Source: Alphaproteobacteria bacterium
GTDB taxonomy: Bacteria; Pseudomonadota; Alphaproteobacteria; Micavibrionales; Micavibrionaceae
Reading direction: 5' to 3'
DNA: 64,000 nucleotides
Assembly: GCA_029880245.1 (NCBI GenBank)
Contig: JAOUOR010000001.1
Coordinates: forward strand, 61,157-125,156
Shown here: piece after piece, positions 59,550 to 64,000 of the stretch
Layout of the letters: every line of letters begins with the position of its first letter
Position numbering within the stretch: the stretch's first letter is position 1
Made by a program: the position numbers and the translations under genes
The notes under the pieces: model-generated
Database searches by the model: none
What the model was told of the DNA's origin: nothing
What the model saw: the letters and a program-made list of their open reading frames with translations, nothing else

Positions 59550-59774
59550 ATGCTGAAAAAACTGCTGATAGTTCCAATAAAATTATACCAATACTGCATT
59601 TCACCCATGCTGGGCTGCCATTGCCGTTTCCAGCCGACATGCTCGGCTTATACGATCGAGGCCATTGAAAAACACGGCGCAGTTAAAGGCCTATGGCTTG
59701 CTGCCAAGCGTATCCTCGGCTGCCACCCTTGGGGTAAATCCGGTTATGATCCCGTGCCTGAAAAACACCGATAA
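59550..59774 (+). CDS. yidD: Membrane protein insertion efficiency factor YidD
   Basis: [58 protein letters not shown]. Confidence 0.95.
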   Translation: MLKKLLIVPIKLYQYCISPMLGCHCRFQPTCSAYTIEAIEKHGAVKGLWLAAKRILGCHPWGKSGYDPVPEKHR

Positions 59775-59823
59775 TTTAAAAAATAGAAATATAGTCATTC
59801 CCGATTTAGTCGTGCATACGGCA

Positions 59824-59855
59824 ATAAAAAAACAGACCCCCGCCTGCGCGGGGGT
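59824..59855 (-). terminator. Rho-independent terminator for bioB
   Basis: On minus strand: ACCCCCGC-gcag-GCGGGGGT-CTG-TTTTTTT. Confidence 0.75.
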
Positions 59856-59957
59856 GGCGGGGGTGGTTTTTGGGGGTGACGGGAAGGTCAGCGCTGTCGG
59901 GGGCTGTAATTGACACATCGTATTGCGGTCTATAATTTTTGAGGAAGCCACATAAGT

Positions 59958-60935
59958 TTAAGCGGCTTGTTCCTGATCTTCCTTGAAAGGTGCGCGGGGC
60001 TTGATGCCAAGTTCTGCGAGCAGCCCGTAATCGGCGTCTTTTTCGGGGTTTGGTGTGGTCAGGAGTTTTTCACCTGTGAAGATCGCATTGGCTCCGGCCA
60101 AGAAAGCAAGGGCTTGAGCTTCTTTCGAGATTTCAAGGCGACCAGCCGACAGGCGCACCATGGTTTTTGGCATCAGGATGCGGGCTACGGCAATGCATCT
60201 GATCCATTCGAAAATATCAAGGCGCTCATTATTTTCCATGGGCGTTCCTTTGACGGGCACAAGCATGTTAATGGGCACGCTTTCAGGTTGAGGATCAAGA
60301 TTTGATAAAGTGTGGAGCAGGGAAATCCTGTCTTCTTCTTTCTCACCAAGCCCTAAAATACCGCCGCAACAAACAGATATTCCTGCTTTAACAACGTTTT
60401 CTATGGTCTCAAGGCGTTCATCATAGGAACGGGTCGTGATGACTTTATCGTAAAATTCGCGGGATGTATCAAGGTTATGATTATAGGCGCTAAGCCCTGC
60501 TTCTTTAAGCTTTTGGGCCTGCTCTGCGTTTAACATACCGAGTGTGCAGCAGGCTTCAAGCCCCATATCGCTGACGCCCTTAACCATGTCGCACACGCGG
60601 TCAAATGCCTTGCCGTCCAGAACGCGGGGCCAAGCCGCGCCCATACAAAAGCGTGTCGAGCCTGATTCCTTGGCTTTGCGGGCCTGTTCCAGAACATCAT
60701 CTGTTTTCATCAGGATTTCTTTATCAAGCTCGGCTTCGTTATGAAGGCTCTGGGAGCAATAACCGCAATCTTCTGTGCAGCCACCCGTTTTGATCGAGAG
60801 CAATGTGCACATCTGCATTTCGGTCGGGTCGTGATTTTCACGGTGGATGGAAGCGGCCTCATAGATTAAATCGAGAAGCGGACGGTGATAAAGCTCTGTG
60901 ACTTCATCAAGGGTTTTACGGTCTATTTTATTCAT
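59958..60935 (-). CDS. bioB: Biotin synthase
   Basis: CTLLSIKTGGCTEDCGYCSQS radical-SAM motif; start at MNKIDRK (60935). Confidence 0.97.
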   Translation of the reverse strand: MNKIDRKTLDEVTELYHRPLLDLIYEAASIHRENHDPTEMQMCTLLSIKTGGCTEDCGYCSQSLHNEAELDKEILMKTDDVLEQARKAKESGSTRFCMGAAWPRVLDGKAFDRVCDMVKGVSDMGLEACCTLGMLNAEQAQKLKEAGLSAYNHNLDTSREFYDKVITTRSYDERLETIENVVKAGISVCCGGILGLGEKEEDRISLLHTLSNLDPQPESVPINMLVPVKGTPMENNERLDIFEWIRCIAVARILMPKTMVRLSAGRLEISKEAQALAFLAGANAIFTGEKLLTTPNPEKDADYGLLAELGIKPRAPFKEDQEQAA

Positions 60936-60990
60936 GGGCGAGAGAGTAGCAGCGGGATTGAGAGTGGGCAACCGGAATTTGATAAAAATA

Positions 60991-63468
60991 TCAATACCCC
61001 GAAGAGGATCGCATATAACTTAGCAATTCCTGTGTCGGGACGCCATTGACATCAAGATTGGCGGCAGTCTGGAATGACCTTATAGCATTTTCGGTCATGG
61101 GACCGTTTACCCCGTCTACAGGCCCGGGATAAAGGCCTCTGTTCATAAGTTCTTTTTGGATATTTGAAACTAGGCCCTGATAGTCATTACTACTTGGTGG
61201 TGGTTTTGGGGATGCGGCGCGGAGTTTGTCAACAATGCGCGAAACATCTTCGAGACCAATTCCCAGATTATCGGCGAGTTGCTGGAGCGCGGCTTTGGCT
61301 TCGGGGCTGCCTTGGTCGGCTGCATTTTGATACCACATGAGTGCCTGATCTGGTTGTGGCTGGCCTAAAAGCCCGTTTTCATAAATAAGGCCAAGATTAT
61401 AGGCGGCTTCGGTAACACCTTGATTAGCGGCACCTTCAAAATAACGGGCTGCTTTTTGCGGATTATAAGGCACGCCGATTCCTTCTATATTGGCGATGCC
61501 AAGATTATAGGCGGCTTCCGGATGTCCCATATCTGCAGCTTCGCCGTATAGCTTCATCGCCTCTCCGAGGTTTTCATCCACGCCCATGCCTTGGTGGTAC
61601 AGGACCCCCAGATTATATTTTGCATTGGCTACGCCGTTTGAGGCCGCTTCTTTGAACCAGAGAATAGCGCGGTCCAAATTTTGTTGGATCTGTCCATGAC
61701 CGGAGACATAAATTGCGCCCATATCATGCTGGGCTTCGGGGACACCGTCAAAGGCCTTGTTCTCTATTTTTTTGGCAATTTCCGGTAGATTCGGATCGGG
61801 CGATATGCGCCGCTTCAAAGAGATTTTATAATCAGATTTTGAATTTTCGAGGGGGTTTGTTGTTGGTTTTTGGATTTGGACGGGAGGGGTGGGCTCGATT
61901 TTCTCTTGCGGCGGCGGGGCGCGGGTTGGCTCGATCCTGTTTAAACGCTCGGCGAGCGCTTTTGGGTCTTTTTCCAATACGGCCAGCATTTCTTCCTCAT
62001 TATTAATATCAATGGCATCGATGTCATTTTCTTTATATTCAAGCTCTTCTGTGCTTTTGATACCCTTGTGAATTTTAATGCCGAAATCTGGCTCTTGAGT
62101 GAAGGATACGACATTATTGCTCTCAGAAATATTTTCATCTTTCTGAGGCGTTTTTATTTGTATTTGTTGTGGCGGCGGGGGGAGGTCCTCTTTCACAGTG
62201 GCAAAATCAATTGATGCTGTTTTTGTTGTTGGCGGTGTATCCAGAAGGCTTTCTCTTTGATCAGCTTTGGGAGAGGTAGTTTCGGGGATGACCTCAAAAT
62301 TAATTTTAGGTGTCGCTTCTGCCTGTCCGGAGCTGATTTCGGGTTGTATCCGGGTAACATAATCGGGTGAACGGATTTCACCGATAATCCAGCCAATAAG
62401 AAGGCCTATCAGGACCAGCATAGCCAGACTGTAAAAATTCAGCTCGACAGATTTTTTCCACCAGGGCAGAGCATTTTGCGCGTCAAGTTTTTGTTGCAAT
62501 TCTTCGGGTGTACTATTTAGGGTTTCCTCTGAAATTTTAGGGAATTCGACGCCTGCTACGGCACCTTGCTGGGTCAGCAATACCATGGCTTTGGCATTCA
62601 GGGCGTCGCGGGTTTCAACAACCGCATTTTCAATGCGCTCGATTTTTCTAAGGATGCGGTTGCGATCTTCCATCGCTTTTTCGATTTTTCGATCCAGCTT
62701 GAGGAATTCGCTTGCTGTTTCTTCAAGTTTATTGTCCAGCACCTCGTTACGGGCTTCTGCTTCGCTCACTCTTTTTGTCAGGGCAACATAGGCCGCAACG
62801 TTATTGACCATCTTCTGGCCCTGATCTTTTTGGATTTTCTCCAGAGATTTCTGCCGCTTTAACAGAGCTTGAGCGCGCGCTTTCTGGAGGTCCTTCTCTG
62901 ATGCTATTTCTTTGCCATGTTCCTCGACCAGAGTTTTTTGTTTATCAATGGCATCCTTAATGACATCAAGGGCCTCTTCCCGTCCGGTGGTTTTGTCTTC
63001 CAGTTTTCTCACCAGAGTGCGCGCATCTTCGATTTGCTTTGTGACGTCTTTCACGCTATCGGAGACACGGGAGGTCTTTTTGCCGATTTCATTTTGTTTG
63101 CTGGCAACTTTTTGTTCGAGATCGATATAATTTTTCTCGTAATTCTCGGCCTTTTTCTCAATCGCCTTGAGCGCGGTTTTATAATGCTCCAGTTCTTCCT
63201 TCATGGCCGCTTGAGAATCGTGCGATTCTTTTAGCTTGCCATTAAGATTTTTCAGGAGCATTAAAATCTGCATCTGGGTCTGATTCTTTGTGATCGGTGA
63301 GTCAGAAGTTTTCTTCGGGGATGGCTGGGGAGTCGGCTTGCTCATATTATTTGTCAAAGGCTTGGGCTTTGTTGCTTCGGGTGATATTTTCTTCGTTTCT
63401 ACCGGCAGATCGTCATTATCAGCATTTCTAAAAAAAACGCGGCCTTCTGTTGTCTGTTCAAAACCCAT
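60991..63468 (-). CDS. PodJ-like polarity protein: coiled coil, single TM, Sel1 repeats, C-terminal peptidoglycan-binding domain
   Basis: 825 aa; about 300 aa coiled coil, TM FYSLAMLVLIGLLIGWIIGEI, Pro-rich linker, about four Sel1 repeats (AQHDMGAIYVSGHG.., AKYNLGVLYHQGMG.., AAYNLGIANIEGIG.., AAYNLGLIYENG..), C-terminal IQKELMNRGLYPGPVDGVNGPMTENAIRSFQ. Confidence 0.85.
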   Translation of the reverse strand: MGFEQTTEGRVFFRNADNDDLPVETKKISPEATKPKPLTNNMSKPTPQPSPKKTSDSPITKNQTQMQILMLLKNLNGKLKESHDSQAAMKEELEHYKTALKAIEKKAENYEKNYIDLEQKVASKQNEIGKKTSRVSDSVKDVTKQIEDARTLVRKLEDKTTGREEALDVIKDAIDKQKTLVEEHGKEIASEKDLQKARAQALLKRQKSLEKIQKDQGQKMVNNVAAYVALTKRVSEAEARNEVLDNKLEETASEFLKLDRKIEKAMEDRNRILRKIERIENAVVETRDALNAKAMVLLTQQGAVAGVEFPKISEETLNSTPEELQQKLDAQNALPWWKKSVELNFYSLAMLVLIGLLIGWIIGEIRSPDYVTRIQPEISSGQAEATPKINFEVIPETTSPKADQRESLLDTPPTTKTASIDFATVKEDLPPPPQQIQIKTPQKDENISESNNVVSFTQEPDFGIKIHKGIKSTEELEYKENDIDAIDINNEEEMLAVLEKDPKALAERLNRIEPTRAPPPQEKIEPTPPVQIQKPTTNPLENSKSDYKISLKRRISPDPNLPEIAKKIENKAFDGVPEAQHDMGAIYVSGHGQIQQNLDRAILWFKEAASNGVANAKYNLGVLYHQGMGVDENLGEAMKLYGEAADMGHPEAAYNLGIANIEGIGVPYNPQKAARYFEGAANQGVTEAAYNLGLIYENGLLGQPQPDQALMWYQNAADQGSPEAKAALQQLADNLGIGLEDVSRIVDKLRAASPKPPPSSNDYQGLVSNIQKELMNRGLYPGPVDGVNGPMTENAIRSFQTAANLDVNGVPTQELLSYMRSSSGY

Positions 63469-63690
63469 GATTGTTCGCCTTTGTTACTCAAGAGTGTATA
63501 TAGTCATTCCCATTTATTTTTACTATCGTGTAACTATAGAATTTCCGTATTGAAAAGCCAATAAAATCAGTGTCTTTTGCTAGATATTCTTTGGATAAGT
63601 TTTGTGTATAAAAGGGTGCTTTTACGTGGCTCGTTTTTTTAATTTCTTCTGGATTATATGCAGTAATTTGTTATGGCTGCCTAAACATTC

Positions 63691-64000
63691 ATGTATATGA
63701 AGCGTAGAATAAAAATCAGAAGCATGTTGGATATCTTAAAAAACACAATCTGGACGTGGAGTGAAAACTCGCCATTTACGCATGGCGCGGCGGCGGCGTA
63801 TTATGCTGTGTTCTCATTGCCGGGATTGATGATTATTATCATGTATATCACGACGTTTTTTTTGGATGAGGAAATGGTGCGCTCTCAGATTCAAAATGTT
63901 ATCGGAGAGTTTCTTGGCGATAGTGTTGCTGTTACAATTCAAAATATTATCGACAAGGCAAGGCTTGCAGGCGGGGGCTGGTCGCTTATTGTCGGGGGGG
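63691..64000 (+). CDS. YihY/BrkB-family membrane protein, N-terminal part (cut by window edge)
   Basis: Manual translation: MYMKRRIKIRSMLDILKNTIWTWSENSPFTHGAAAAYYAVFSLPGLMIIIMYITTFFLDEEMVRSQIQNVIGEFLGDSVAVTIQNII...; absent from ORF track because it has no stop. Confidence 0.8.
   Translation, partial: MYMKRRIKIRSMLDILKNTIWTWSENSPFTHGAAAAYYAVFSLPGLMIIIMYITTFFLDEEMVRSQIQNVIGEFLGDSVAVTIQNIIDKARLAGGGWSLIVGG

Noticed and set aside
59665-59913. 82-aa plus-strand ORF overlapping yidD
   Set aside because: Out of frame with yidD and runs through the bioB terminator and G-rich tract.
63290-63553. 87-aa plus-strand ORF near the right end
   Set aside because: Antisense to the start of the PodJ-like gene.

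Overview
64 kb of a chromosome from an alphaproteobacterium. The group is inferred from a DivL-like kinase, a PodJ-like Sel1/peptidoglycan-binding protein, AddAB, and an rpmF-plsX-fabH-ihfA-merR operon; I cannot name the species. Most of the window is housekeeping: purU (partial), ahcY, divL-like, FIST protein, LemA/M48 pair, BI-1-like, MscS, epimerase, typA, Uup-like ABC-F, desaturase, addA/addB/murU/tsaE, merR/ihfA/fabH/plsX/rpmF, pnp, gpmI, metF, guaA, metE, hisI, cysS, thrS, yidD, bioB, PodJ-like protein, and a YihY/BrkB-like start at the right edge. There are two tRNAs: Ala(GGC) on + and Ser(GGA) on -. I recovered three CDSs that the ORF track misses: purU at the left edge, rpmF (58 aa) and yihY/brkB at the right edge. 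The main unexplained items are: (1) a 20.7-24.8 kb accessory block with an RHH regulator, a lone receiver, two diverged paralogous orphan proteins, a 594-aa glycine-zipper orphan and another orphan; (2) a long hairpin plus an 18-codon leader ORF overlapping the gpmI start (ATGA) between pnp and gpmI; (3) several sequence-unrelated families of double-hairpin repeats that share GTCAT...ATGAC-type ends and one fold topology; (4) a Tyr at the phospho-acceptor position of the DivL-like kinase; (5) an aerotaxis-type receptor split into overlapping PAS and MCP genes. No CRISPR array, transposase, integrase, rRNA or recognisable defence system was seen.
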